Of a stretch of 64,000 bases of DNA, positions 1 to 11,166 are shown piece after piece (positions within the stretch are counted from its first letter, which is position 1; every line of letters begins with the position of its first letter). The stretch covers positions 1-64,000 of the forward strand of contig JACCIC010000376.1 of the NCBI GenBank assembly GCA_018907035.1, read 5' to 3'. The position numbers and the translations under genes are program-made. This DNA comes from Sycobia sp. Sy_11 (Eukaryota; Arthropoda; Insecta; Hymenoptera; Epichrysomallidae). Under the pieces are notes generated by a model. It did not search any database, was not told the origin of the DNA, and was given only the letters and a program-made list of their open reading frames with translations.

Positions 1-37
1 TATAGCTTCCTCGGTTCGGGATTCTCCTCGGGCTTTC

Positions 38-81
38 TCTCTCACTCTCTCTCTCTTTCTCTCTCTCTCTCTCTTTTGGGA
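38..81. repeat. (CT)n microsatellite
   Basis: A CT-rich run with few interruptions, followed by (CCTT)n-like sequence to about 112. The rest of 1-360 is GC-richer non-coding DNA in which I recognise no gene. Confidence 0.85.
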
Positions 82-448
82 ATGGCTTCCCTCCTTCCTT
101 CCTTCCCTTACTTTCACTGAGCTTTCGGGCCCAGGGGCCATACTTGCTTGGGACGACCGTGAGGACGGTCGTGGATCAGGTGTGGCTGCTGGGAACTCCG
201 TTGATGTCGGCACGGGTGGTGCGTGGGGATGGTCGGGATGCGGATGGCAACCGGATCGAGAGAAAGTAGTATAGTTTTGGTGATAACTCATCTCTAGGCG
301 TCAGTCTCCCTCAACAGTTCGGAGAAGAAGAGGAATTCTTCTCTGTACTTTCTCCTTCGTGGGCGAACGTGGCGCACTCTCAGCGCATTTTCGCCTTCAC
401 GCGCGAACGCTCGGTTTCACAACCGTCGACCGGCCGTTTTGGTCGGTC

Positions 449-451
<3 letters not shown>

Positions 452-500
<49 letters not shown>
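452..500. repeat. (AT)n microsatellite
   Basis: An uninterrupted AT dinucleotide run. It is immediately preceded by the sequence GGTCACA, which looks like the terminus of a TGT...ACA LTR element. See the finding on AT-tract insertion. Confidence 0.9.
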
Positions 501-504
<4 letters not shown>

Positions 505-559
505 TATTAAATACGGCTTCAATGGAAAAAATTGTACTTTCGAGTTCAAGCGGTAGCAA

Positions 560-1575
560 ATGTTGTGCAAGTGTCTCAAGACGACGTATACAGAGAGAAT
601 CATGTTCGGACTATAGGAAATGTCTCGGGACGACTGCTATAGAGAGTTTTGTGTTGGGGAGATAGGATACGATGTCTAGATATCCCGGAACGACTCTTAC
701 TGGAAGTGTGCGTATTCGAATGATAGAATACTAATCTCTTCATAGAAGTCGTAGTGACATACCTGGACATCGTTTCCCACTAACTATACATGCCACTTCC
801 ATAGAAGTCGTTCCAAATCATCTGGAAATCGTATTCTATCATCCGAACACGAAACTCCCTGCAGAAGTTGACCCGATATACCTAAACCTTGTTTCCTATC
901 AACTAAACACGATACTCCCCGTAGAAATCGTCCCGTCATACCTGGATATCATCTTCTATCGTCCGAATACGAAATTCCCCGTAGAAGTCGTTCCAAAACA
1001 CCTGGAAATCGCATTCTATCATCTGAACACGAAACTCCCCGTAGAAGTTAACCCGTCATACCTGAACATTGTTTCATACCAACTAAACACGAAAGTCCCC
1101 GTAGTAGTCGTCCCGTCATACCTGGACATCGTCTTCTACCGTCCAAACACGAAATTCCCCATAGATGTCATTCCAAGGCACCTGGAAATTGTATTCTATC
1201 ATCCGAACACGAAACTCCCCGTAGAAGTTGTCTCGACATATCTAAACATCGTTGCCTACCAACTAAACACAATAGTCCCAGTAGAAGTCGTGCCGCGAAA
1301 GCTAGCATCGCTTCCTAACGACTAAACGCCATACTCCCCGTAGAAGTCGTTCGGAAAGAGTACCGTCTCAACACGAATCTTCCTATAGAAGTTGATTTCC
1401 TCATATCTGGATGTCGTTTTCTATCAACTAAATACAATATTCCCTGTAGAAATCGCCCCGAGGCACCTGGACATCGCATTCTATCATTCGAACACACAAT
1501 TGCATATATAAATCGTCTTGAGGAAACGGGATATCGTAATAACCGCCCGTACACGCCAATACTATATTTCTCAGT
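560..1575 (+). repeat. 60-bp satellite array, copy A, with an internal inversion
   Basis: A diverged tandem array with a 60-bp period. GAAGTCG-type motifs recur at about 745, 805, 865 and 925 and onward to about 1490. Each unit carries a CCTGGACATCG-like box, a CCGAACACGAAACTCCCC-like box and a GTAGAAGTCGTCCC-like box. From about 560 to 735 the same unit reads in reverse complement, so the array contains an inverted junction near 740. The array is bracketed by short inverted repeats (ATTAAATACGG near 507 and CCGTATTTAAAAT near 1580), so it may sit inside a TIR element. A second array of the same satellite lies near 55.2-55.7 kb. No host gene is seen here. Confidence 0.85.
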
Positions 1576-1784
1576 AGAAACCGTATTTAAAATGTGTATA
1601 TATAATATATACAATTAATATACACACAATATATATTACATGTTGCCTATATTTTCGTTTTTGCAATTAAATACCGTGAATATTTTCGTAGTGATGCCAA
1701 CTGAAATTCAAGCAAAATGGTATGGTGAATAGCATCTTTTTAAGCAGACGATTGATATTTCCTTTTTATGCAGAAGTGACGATA

Positions 1785-1786
<2 letters not shown>

Positions 1787-1852
<66 letters not shown>
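1787..1852. repeat. (AT)n microsatellite
   Basis: A long AT dinucleotide run. The flanking 1600-1970 is AT-rich and I see no gene in it. Confidence 0.9.
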
Positions 1853-1855
<3 letters not shown>

Positions 1856-2065
1856 TCGAGGTTGTTGGTAAAAGAACTCTATTTTGCAATCATTTCTTTG
1901 TTCAAACTAAAAAAAACAGTCTCTTATCATAAATCTGAAATTAACATAATTTATAAAAACAAAAATATAATTGTCGTCACAAATTATATTCAGTATGATT
2001 TGGCATACAGAACCGTTTTATAAAAGAAGGAGAAAGAAGGACAGGGAGACGGAGAGACGGAGAGA

Positions 2066-2084
2066 GAAAGAGAGAGAGAGAGAG

Positions 2085-2120
<36 letters not shown>
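2066..2120. repeat. (GA)n(GT)n compound microsatellite
   Basis: A GA run passes directly into a GT run. The open frames across it encode only Arg-Glu and Val-Cys repeats and are not genes. Confidence 0.9.
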
Positions 2121-2121
<1 letters not shown>

Positions 2122-2339
2122 TAGAGATGGGGATATGGAAATGGAGTGGGAGAGAGATACAGATTTTCTCACGTAAGAGAAAATAAAAGTTACACAAATC
2201 AAAAGATATCCATAAGGTGTACGTGTAGTGTCAGATTAACCTGAAGAACAAAAAAGTAATACCGACTAACGCCACACCTTCCTTAGGATACGAATCCCAA
2301 AGTTGGATATGAACATTCGTTTGCGCTGGTCTGGTATTA

Positions 2340-2690
2340 ATACTTTAAGCGGACTACTTTGAGTTGATGTTCGTGATTCAATACGCCACCTAGTGGCCGC
2401 TGGCGTAACTGACCTCTAAAACTGTTAACTTAATTTATTGTTAAAAGTAAAATGATTTTCAATAAAAAAACATAGCCTATGTCCTTCCCAAGATAATATA
2501 GAATCTATATGTCAAATTTTAGAACAATCGGTTTAGTAGTTTTTTCAGTTATCGTGTACAAACAAAAACACACTTTGTCTTTATAAATTAGTATGATATG
2601 ATATGATATGATGATATGATATGAAGTATGATATGGTATGAATATGAATGATATATGATATGATATATGATATAATGCTTTCATCCTGTG
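2340..2690 (+). repeat. non-LTR retroelement (LINE/SINE) 3' tail with (TATGA)n
   Basis: A stretch ending in an AATCGGTTTAGTAGTTTTT-like box, then TTATCGTGTACAAACAAA, then TTTATAAATTAGTATGA, and finally a TATGA-type pentamer array. Insect RTE-like LINEs and their SINEs often end with this succession of motifs. No reverse transcriptase is left. AT-rich DNA without recognisable genes follows from 2700 to 3590. Confidence 0.55.
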
Positions 2691-3358
2691 TATAAATTTC
2701 TATTAGAAACTCGGCTATTATAAATGATCTCATTAATTTATGAAGCTGCATTTCCGATAAACCTATTTATCGATTATATTTTTAGATGGTTAAGATATAT
2801 TGTATAAACAATACATGCTGTTTTTTATAGAAATGTACTTAGCAATCTGTTTGAAAGATCCATTGTTTTAAAGCGTTATTGTGTTGTATAATTTATTTTT
2901 TGTTATTTTATTTCGAAAGATTTTAGAAAAATATTTTGTATTAATATTATTTTGGTATATGAACATTTTTTTATTTTACTATGAAAAAAATTTACAAGAT
3001 AATTACATATATTATTATCTTGTAATTTTTATCTTAATATATTACTGAATTTAGAAAAATATTTTATATAATGTTTTTAAAAAATAATGTAAGATTTATA
3101 AGTTCTAAATTTCTTAATATGCTAAGAATATAGATTATTATGTTTCCATTGATCACATTCACTAGAACATCTGACTGTATCAGTAAACTGATTTTGAATT
3201 TTTATAGAATATTTTTTGTATTAATATATTTGGAACTTTCGAAATGTATTTTATATAAAGTTTTTGTAACGTACAAGAGATGTACTTAAAATCCTTACTA
3301 TGTTAATTACATATTTGTAATTGATTTAACAGCAATAATTCTTAAATAAATTAAATTG

Positions 3359-3359
<1 letters not shown>

Positions 3360-3393
<34 letters not shown>
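3360..3393. repeat. (AT)n microsatellite
   Basis: An AT dinucleotide run. A short GT/GC alternating run follows at about 3478-3525. Confidence 0.85.
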
Positions 3394-3398
<5 letters not shown>

Positions 3399-3837
3399 CT
3401 ACTGACAATAAATTATTTTATAAAAAACAATATATAGAAATACATGTTAAAATTGAGATATATTTAAAAATGTTGATGTGTGTGCGCGTGTGTGTGTGTG
3501 TGTACGCGTGCGCGCGTGTGTGTGTAATATAAAATATTTTTTTCATACCTAAAATAACTAAAATAAAGAAATAACACTTACTTAAGAACACTCATCGCCG
3601 TTTGCACTGCCTGCACACGTATTTTTCTTTTCGGACCTTGTCTTACAGTATCCTACCATTATCGATCCTAAGCGGACCTTGTTCGCGGTTCTGCCGCAAC
3701 AAGCAATAGCGCCTTTTTAAAACCTTTCGTTTACATGGGCTCTAGCAATCTCTATTCATCTCTACTTTACACTTCTATTACCGTCTATCTTCGTTGACAC
3801 TGACAGAACTTATAAGATTGGGAAACTTAAATATATT

Positions 3838-4222
3838 GGTATGGTGGGTAGAGAGGAGTGGAAACCCCACTCGCTTTACACAGGAAAAGCTTATCAAATA
3901 TTAGCTGGAGAGGGTAGTTCAGATCTGTTCAGTAGACGTCGCTGTCGTAGAAATTCCTCGTTGGTTCTGCGTGCAGCTGAGATAGAGATAAAGTAAAAGA
4001 CAAAGCAAGTAAAGGGAAGAAAAGAAGTAAAAGTTGGTAAGCAGAGATTTAACTTTTCCCTCTCTCCATGCTCACTACATGCCATCATTCTCTTTTCTTC
4101 ATTTATGCATTGAATGACCACCTTTACAGGGTATTGCCGCCTTGTAGCCAATTCTGTCCGGAAGTCCTGTCGTGTTATTTGACACGATTTTAGCGGAGTT
4201 TCCACTCCTCTCTAACCTCCAT
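3838..4222. mobile_element. short TIR element (MITE-like), copy 1
   Basis: About 385 bp bounded by inverted ends: GAGGAGTGGAAAC at the left and GTTTCCACTCCTC at the right. Internal boxes (GGAAAAGCTTATCA, GTAGACGTCGCTGT, GGTTCTGCGTGCA) recur in the copies at 6430-6720 and 33596-33992. No transposase is encoded. The antisense frame across it is a by-product. A non-autonomous DNA transposon is the simplest reading. Confidence 0.7.
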
Positions 4223-4699
4223 ATCTCCAGCTATATAAATTATTTGAAAGAATATATTTTTTAAGGTCAAAAACTTTAAAAGGATTTAAAACCATTTGAT
4301 TTTAATAGTACTGAAATGTTCCAAATAGCACCATTCAATCTATTAATAATAATTAACATTATACTTAAATGTTCATTCGAAATACATTTGTATAATCAAT
4401 AGGTAATTAAGAAATACGATTCAATCATGATTGTAACTGATTGTATATTAGCGAATAATTTTTAATCCTTTATTTCTAGCAGAGAGGAATCTTCTTAAAT
4501 TATATTTAATTATTTTATCGATAATATAAAATATATTGTAAACATAATATGTTGCTATAAATTTTTATGTACAGCATAATTTTTAGACGACTAAAAAATA
4601 TGAACCACTATATTCTTTAGGATGCAATTTTCTTTATTAAATAGATTAAAATAAATAAATTTTTTAATTTAGTAGTTGCTAAAGTAATATATATATTGA

Positions 4700-4972
4700 T
4701 TAACTGTCATTAATTATTAACTTTATTGTATTAGCTAAAATGTCGTTAATATTAGAATCACATTTATTTGAAACACTCATTTGTAATGGACAAGTGCATT
4801 GAAATTTAGATACAACCTTGAAATTCACATTGTTCATTGTTAAACTTTCCCTCCTTACGTTTTCAGGATAAATATTTGGAAGAATAATAAATCTTGAAAT
4901 AATCATAAGTTGTTGATTAAAATCTAATATTAGCCAAGGTTCATAAACCTTCAAAATTATCTCTTCATTCAT
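4700..4972 (-). CDS. 90-aa reading frame starting 2 nt after the stop of the preceding exon
   Basis: The 87-residue last exon frame of the unidentified gene stops with TAA at 4977-4975. An ATG follows after only two bases (4972) and opens 90 codons in another frame. The product begins MNEEIILKVYEPWLILDF and has a Cys-containing centre (CTCPLQ). Its composition is coding-like (balanced residues, one Trp, few repeats). Either this is the second cistron of a dicistronic mRNA, or an indel near 4975 has split one C-terminal domain. The two options cannot be separated without a homologue. Confidence 0.4.
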   Translation of the reverse strand: MNEEIILKVYEPWLILDFNQQLMIISRFIILPNIYPENVRRESLTMNNVNFKVVSKFQCTCPLQMSVSNKCDSNINDILANTIKLIINDS

Positions 4973-6260
4973 GTTTAGTTTGGAGGAATATCAGGAATAT
5001 TCATTACATAAATAAATTGATTTATTTGCTTTTTTAAGAAATTTTTCAAAAGATGCCTGGCATCTTCAAGCAAAGCACACTTTAACAATTGAGCATAATT
5101 TATTGTTGGTAATAGTTTGATTACTTGAAGAAGAATGAATGGCTTATCTGTTACTATAGACAATTTATTGCACAATTGGTGCCGAAGAAGATTTATTTTG
5201 GATCTTTCTTTAGCCATTATTGTATACAATGCATACAATAAACTTCCTCTATAAATGATAAAAAATATTTATTATTAAATCGTACTGAAATTAAACATTT
5301 ATTTATTATATATTAAACTTTTTCCTACTTTTTAGAAGATTGTTTCTTTCTGTTTGTTGCACTATTAAAATTTAATAATGAACAAATTTGATCAGAATCT
5401 GAATTATTTTTAACGTACTCACACTGTCATTAAGATTCATAGGATTAAACGATAATAAAGGTTCTTTTAAGTTTTCTGCAAAAAACAAAGACATGTTCGA
5501 TGTATTTTGTGACATATCGTTCATTTTATAAAAAGTGTCACCAACTATCTCAGTTGAAATTTCTTCTATCACATCACTTAGGCTTGTCTTACTATCAATA
5601 TCTTCAAAACATATTTCTAACTTTTCATTACTTTGATTCTCACTTGAATCTGATTCAATAAACTGAGAATTTTTAAATACTTTGTTAAATCATTGCATTT
5701 GTTGCTATTGTTCAATTCAAATTCTATACTAGAAATATTAGATATTCCAACATTTTCTGCAATCTCAGATGTGTCAGATAAAGATACATTCAACAACTCC
5801 TTTAAATCTGAAATACTTTAATCTATAATTTTTTATTAGAAGGAATCAATATATCTGAACAAAAATAACATACAATTTTTTTGATGATCCATGTTCAAGA
5901 TTGTATTTGTTTTAATGAATTAGAATATTTAAATTGAATCTCTTCTGTATCACTTAATAATCTAGCTACTTTACTTAGTTTATATAATTTTTTATCATCT
6001 TTTATTGAAATAGGAAGTTTTTCATTTGAAATTGAACTCAAATTACATGATCCTAAATTATTTGTATTTACTATAGCTGACGTAGGTGGGGAAGATAATG
6101 TACGTTTTTTACGAATTTTTGAAGGTTGAATAAATTTTTTCTTGTTATTAGCTACGGTAAATTTCTCCGAATCAGAAATGTCATTTAACCATTTTTCTAT
6201 AAACTGCTGCTTCTCTATTGAATTTTTCTCTTTTTGTTCGGTACTTAACGATACATTCAT
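4700..6260 (-). CDS. unidentified multi-exon protein gene (structure uncertain)
   Basis: I do not recognise the protein. The first segment starts at the ATG at 6260 and is rich in Lys, Ser and Asn (starts MNVSLSTEQKEKNSIEK, then an RKKRTLSSPP patch). Further coding-like segments follow near 5570-5810, 5372-5655 and 4975-5252, and a last frame runs 4972-4700. Splice signals support several joins: a GTATGT or GTAAAG donor with a TATTTCAG acceptor near 5815, and a GTGAGT/GTACGT donor near 5424 with a TTTATAG acceptor near 5252. Between about 5815 and 5655 the frame changes with no convincing intron. A TGA at 5895-5897 lies in the first frame unless the upstream donor (about 5977) is used. It may be a fast-evolving nuclear protein gene with small introns, or a recent pseudogene. 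A TIR-element copy lies just upstream (6430-6720). Confidence 0.5.
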
Positions 6261-6429
6261 TTTGATTCGTTATAATAAATTTAAAATTGTTGATAAAGTT
6301 ACTTCCACGATTGTTTTCTTTGTAAATTTGAGGACGTATATATATAAAAACTTTAAAAAAATATATAAAGTTACTACTATTAAAGTACAGACAGAAACAT
6401 AAAATCTTATAGAACACTTTTCATGAGTG

Positions 6430-6720
6430 CGTATGTAGCGTATGTTTTCAAAAAGTAGGGGGGACGCCCGTTCATGGCTGCTGAAAAGTCGTCCTGTCTT
6501 GTTATATGGGGTCTGTCAATCTCTCCCTATTATCTCTGCTCTTTGCCCTCAATACTGTGGAGGTTAGAGAAAAGGAGTAGAAATCTCGCTCGCTTTACAT
6601 GGGAAAAGCTTATCAGCTTGAGATAGTAGTTGTTCGGTAGACGTCGCTGTCTTGGAAATTCCTTAATGGTTCTGCGTTCAACAGAGAGGGAAAGCGAAAG
6701 CCAAAGCAAGTAAGGGAAAG
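6430..6720. mobile_element. short TIR element (MITE-like), copy 2, truncated
   Basis: Shares the left part of the element at 33596-33992, including GGAAAAGCTTATCA and GTAGACGTCGCTGT, and also about 110 bp of left flank (GAAAAGTCGTCCTGTCTTGTT, TATTATCTCTGCTC). The right terminus is missing. The shared flank suggests the real repeat unit is longer than the inverted-repeat core. The following 6720-7440 is AT-rich and holds only short permuted TTAACTAAAT/ATTTAGTA motifs, some in inverted orientation. Confidence 0.6.
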
Positions 6721-7444
6721 AATAGTAGAAATATAGGGACTGTAAAGAAAATATATTTATTAAAAGAAAATGTGACTTCATACAAAGGGTGCATAATACA
6801 CTGAAAAAAAGATTAGTTACTTCTGTGAAATATTTAGTAAAAGGAATTAGTAAAATATATTTAATTAACTTAAATAAATATTCCACTGATAGAAATAAAA
6901 AAGAATAAAATTAACTAAATGATTTAGCAAAAATAAGATTTAGTAGATTTAACTAAATTTTTAGTTAATTCAAAAGCATTATAATTAAATCTACTAAATG
7001 ATTTAGTATAAATAACTAATCTTATTTTGTAGAGACAAGCAACTGAATTTAAATAAATGTTTTTTAGTTTTAATAAGAGTAATTAGTAAAGTTAACTAAC
7101 TATTTAGCAGAAGCGAATAAATGAAGTATCAGTGAAAAAAATACTATAAACAAAGCAACGTTTCTTTAAAACAACTAAATATTTGTTTCATGTAATTAAA
7201 TAAATATTCAGTAATATTAAATAACTATTGTATAAGTCCAAAAACTGTTTTTTGAATAAATGAAAGAATTTATAGAAGAGTCAAACGTTATTGACTAAAT
7301 ATTTACTTGTTACAACTAATTATTTCCTGGGCAGAAAAATAATTATTAAGTATAACTTATTTAATAATTCACCATTATTCATAAACTAAATAACTATAAT
7401 GTACTTAATGTATTTTAGTTTTAACTAAATAGTTAGTTGATTAT

Positions 7445-7600
7445 CAAAGGAATGCATTATCTTATTAAATTAATAAATATTTTTATCGGTCTTCTAGTTA
7501 TTATAATATAATATATTAACTAAAATAATGACAGTCAGACTATCCTTGTCTATTATCACCCCCGAAGAATCTGAAATAAAACTTATTACTAAAGTTAATT
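7445..7600 (-). repeat. Penelope-like element terminal repeat, fragment
   Basis: Contains TTTATCGGTCTT, AATGACAGTCAGACTATCCTTG and the ATCACCCCC box, then TCTGAAATAAAACTTATTAC. The same ordered boxes occur at 36720, 37310, 39135, 45240, 56990, 60660 and 62600, in both orientations. They follow the GIY-YIG ORF of the Penelope-like copy at 59.5-60.7 kb, so I assign them to the 3' end of that family. No hammerhead motif is seen in this copy. Confidence 0.6.
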
Positions 7601-7879
7601 AGCTTAAAAATTAAAACTAATAAATGAAAATAATAATAAAATAACATAAATTAAAATAAAAATAATAAACTATATTCTATGTTAGCAGTTTACATCCCTT
7701 ACAATAATTGAAATCATTGTGGTAATCGAATCATGTAATGTCATAATCGGAATCATTACAATAATCGAAACCATCATGTATACAATAAAAAATATGTATT
7801 TTAATGAGCTCCATAATTTTGTTTTTATTTTTTTTTTATTCTTCTTATTTTTTTCGGCTATTTATATTCCCAATTTGAC

Positions 7880-9743
7880 TTTTTCCGGCATTGCCGACGT
7901 ATTCTCAGGAATTCTTCTCGAGTTTTGGTCAATTCTTCGAGATTGTCAATCGTCTAGGATATAACGGGGCCGACCTACTGCCGACTACTCGATCGGTCCC
8001 GCATCTCCTTCCAGAGGTCGAGAACCTGCGTCTGTGATGTCAATCCTAACTTTATAATTAGCCAAGGTTGTCAATAGTAGTTACTTCATGCGCTAAAACG
8101 TAGTCAGCTTTGGGAAAGGTGCCCTTAATTCCTCGTCTCTCCCGATACCTGAAGCTTCTGTTTTGAGAGAGACGGACAAACAATCCGTGTTGGGTCGTTG
8201 CAGTTGTGTTCCTCTTAGTTTTCTAGGTCTTATACCCCAGGAGTGAGGGATGACGTCTTGGAGACCACTTCTCCCGTTATGGAGCTCAAATGCGTCTCTG
8301 CCCTCACCTCTTTTTTTCTTAGAACTCCAGCTCTGACAGGACTGAAAGACGGTCCTGGTTAATGGCTTGGGCTAGCAGCTCCATCTACAGGGTCACGTTA
8401 TTGATTTCGATCCGAACGCATCTCCTCTTGACTCGCAGCTTCAGCTTTAAAAGGGGTGATCTCGAATCTCAGAGATCGAGCATGAGGATGGCTTCCTCCT
8501 CATTCGTTGCCCTTCGAACGAGAAGGGCCGAACATTGACTTGTGGCGCCATAAGAAAACATAGTTCCGCTTTTCTGAAACCAAATCTTCCTCATCCACTT
8601 CATCAATGATATCAGAGGACATTTTCAGAAGGAATCAAGTTAGAGGAAAGAGGCAGGCGGTTCTATAACCCCGTCGAATAATCGACAGACCGAACCCTTG
8701 TCTCTACATGTCTCCAAGCAGCTCTTTCCGTTTAGCAAGCAACAAAAGATTCCTCGATTAATGTCTCTATTTGCAATAAAAAAGAAATATTCTTACATAG
8801 ACGACCTCACTAGCTACCCTGAACGGATGTTAACGCATCGCAAGTATGCGCCGGTGTTTCCTGCGTAGACAACCCCGTTTTCGATATCTCATACGCTAAT
8901 GAAGCCTAGTGAACGCTGGGCGTGTCGCATATTTCCCCTTCAGTATGTCCAAGGACGCTTTCTTTTCAACTAATCGTGAGTCCAGTTTCATATACTTGAC
9001 TTAGAATATTACGTATCCAGTCTAAATATTCTTTGAATGTTTCAGTTGCGATAATAATATCGTCAAGATATGAAAAAGTGTTCGTTTCGAAATTTGATCC
9101 GATTATTCTGTCTGCTAGGTGTTGGAACGACACTCCACCCTTCGACAGACCGAAAGCCATAATGTCAAATTGAAAAAATGTCATTTCAAGTACCATAAAT
9201 TCTGTAATCGCTTAGATTTTTGTTAAAGTCGTATATTATGATACATGCTGAACAGATTTAAGGTTGAAATATATTTAGCTGCGTGAAGCTTTCTTAGAAC
9301 CAGATTCGTGTTAGGTAACGGGTTTATATCAAGCTTCGAAACTAAATTTACTTTTTGAAATTGATGCAACATCGACATTTACTGTTGCGTTTACATACCA
9401 TCGCAAGCCCTCGACTAACTACTACTGGTTGGTTCGATTATTTCAGTCTTTCAAAAACCAGCAGACTTTAACTTGAGAGTGCATCTCCTTTTAAATTTTT
9501 TTGACTGGCTAAGCGTGTTGGGCGAGCATTGACTAAATCTATGAAAAGCTCTGTTGTTGTACGTCCATTAGTGCTTTTCTTGCCGGCCGGATTTCGATTA
9601 ATAGCTTTTTCAATTGGAATTGCTCCTAGCAAGTTATATCCGCGAGACCAATGGACGTCAATCTGGAGAACTTATTGATGCGATCCAAATCAGTATTTTC
9701 TTTTAAAACAGGTTCGCCTACTCGAGTCGTTTCACAAGATAAG
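7880..9743 (-). pseudogene. decayed Ty3/gypsy retrotransposon, 3' portion
   Basis: The 76-residue frame at 9196-8966 is a gypsy reverse-transcriptase fragment: it has the catalytic motif YLDDIIIATETF and the preceding MAFGLSKGGVSFQHLADRI block. The same region of the young element at 18.6-28.1 kb reads YLDDVIIATESF. Around it only broken frames remain. The upstream (protease) part of the same copy lies at 13525-14600, beyond a BEL/Pao insertion. The bases 8000-8960 look like further debris, but I cannot assign domains there. Confidence 0.65.
7888..8000. repeat. dispersed repeat also present, inverted, at the right window edge
   Basis: The stretch beginning ATTGCCGACGTATTCTCAGG and ending around AACGGGGCCGACCT matches the reverse complement of 63885-64000 with scattered differences. 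It lies at the downstream end of the decayed gypsy copy, so it may be part of its LTR. Confidence 0.55.
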
Positions 9744-9987
9744 TGTTTTTGTTGAGCGAAATTATTCTCATTCATGAACAACTAGTGTTCGACTATCGCT
9801 CTCTCTCCACCCGTACACTAAAGGACGTGTGGATATAGTAAAATAACTGGAGTAAACTTAAATTTATATAGCAAGGAACGTTTATTATATACACAAGAAC
9901 AAAGTATACCAAAATAGATCTGCGCGGGTAAATTATCTCTAGCGCGTGAGTATCGATGTACTTTCTTTCGTGTCTCGATCTCGTCTG

Positions 9988-10023
<36 letters not shown>

Positions 10024-10092
10024 CGTGCGTACAATAAGTAGTATATATCGAAACCTTTACAATTGGTTTATAATATTAAATTGTTTGGCTCA
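9744..10092 (-). repeat. BEL/Pao 3' LTR
   Basis: Aligns with 13195-13524 throughout: both begin TGTTTTTGTTGAGCG and end TTGGCTCA on the plus strand, so on the minus strand the LTR runs TGAGCC...AAAAACA. This copy carries an extra (AT)n tract near 9990-10020. Confidence 0.85.
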
Positions 10093-10197
10093 ATTACAGG
10101 ACCTACTAAACTAAGGGGATCATATAAATGCGCGATCTCGGATAAAATTGTTCGCTTTGTTACGCGCCTTTCTTCTGACCATTCGCCAAATTTATAA

Positions 10198-10479
10198 TTA
10201 ATGCAATCTAAGTTTGCATTCCAGCAAACTATACATTCTTTTTAAATCTGCAGCAAAAACAATGTTATGAAGCCGAAAACGCATTAAAATATTCACAAGT
10301 TTATCCTGAACCGTGGGACCCGTTAACAACGCGTTATTAAGCGTTATTTGAGATGCACTTTTCGCGGAGGCATCAAAAACTACGCATACCTTTGTTGTGA
10401 GATTTTTGACCTTAACAACGGCATGATGTGGTATATAACAACCCTCGTCAATCTGATTTTGTTTTGAAATATTTTTCAT
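10198..10479 (-). pseudogene. BEL/Pao reverse transcriptase, N-terminal remnant
   Basis: The 93-residue frame carries Pao-type RT landmarks: VVFDASAKS, then LNNALLTGPTVQDKL, then LMRFRLHNIVFAADLKRMY, which contains the first catalytic Asp. The YxDD-bearing half is absent because the element is deleted towards its 3' LTR. A frameshift separates it from the upstream frame. Confidence 0.8.
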
Positions 10480-10483
10480 ATGG

Positions 10484-11164
10484 TCACAGTGTAAATATTC
10501 GTAAGTGCAAAAACTCTATATATTCGGCCTTCAGATTTGGATTTCTGTCTAACTTTCGCTCAAGCGTATAGAATCGCTTAAGTGCCATAGAATATGATTC
10601 GCCAATTTGATTCTTAAATTCATTGAAAGGCAATTGTACTATATATCGCCCGTCCTTGTGATTAGTAGTGTCGCCATACAATTTTTCGCATAAGTTTTCT
10701 TCGTTACTTTTATGACGTTTAGTTGAAACTTCTTCAATTTCCCAGAAACGTGCTAATTGTTTATCTAAATCCGCCACAAGATTACAAAATATCGCCCTTT
10801 CAGTGCTCGACGTTAAAACGTCTGCTTCACCCATGACAACCCAAACAAGTAAGGTTTTTTGACAAACTACCGTTGCACGTGAGTTTAAATAAAATTGCCC
10901 GTTACATAATAATTTGTAAAAGGCTGTCGCGCCTATGAACGCATCTATTTGTGCCGGTTTGTCAAATTCCGGGTCAGCTAATTTAAGATTTCGTGATATC
11001 TGTAGTATACCTTTATTAATTTTGCGCGATGGAAGACTGCCTGTAATAGTAGGTAACGCCATGAACTCCAATTCCTGTTTAAAATTATTAACTCGCGATC
11101 GCATTACCGCTGAAACCTTTGATTTAGCACGGGTTATCAATTCTCTGAGTCCCGTTACTGGCAC
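10484..11164 (-). pseudogene. BEL/Pao polyprotein segment (protease to pre-RT)
   Basis: 226 residues continue the polyprotein after a frame change inside a run of six G at about 11175-11180. The sequence GLRELITRAKSKV and the later YIVQLPFNE motif are typical of the stretch between the Pao protease and RT. A second frame change separates it from the RT remnant. Read with its neighbours, this is one polyprotein broken by indels and not a separate gene. Confidence 0.75.
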
Positions 11165-11166
11165 GT

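Noticed and set aside
397..665. ORFs with Tyr-Ile repeats
   Set aside because: They are translations of an (AT)n microsatellite.
560..1575. CRISPR-like array
   Set aside because: The 60-bp units are contiguous and diverged along their whole length, without unique spacers, and the DNA is eukaryotic.
3894..4205. 103-codon minus-strand ORF, and the similar one at 33594-33899
   Set aside because: Both are antisense frames across copies of the same short TIR element. They share sequence because the element is repeated, not because they are genes.
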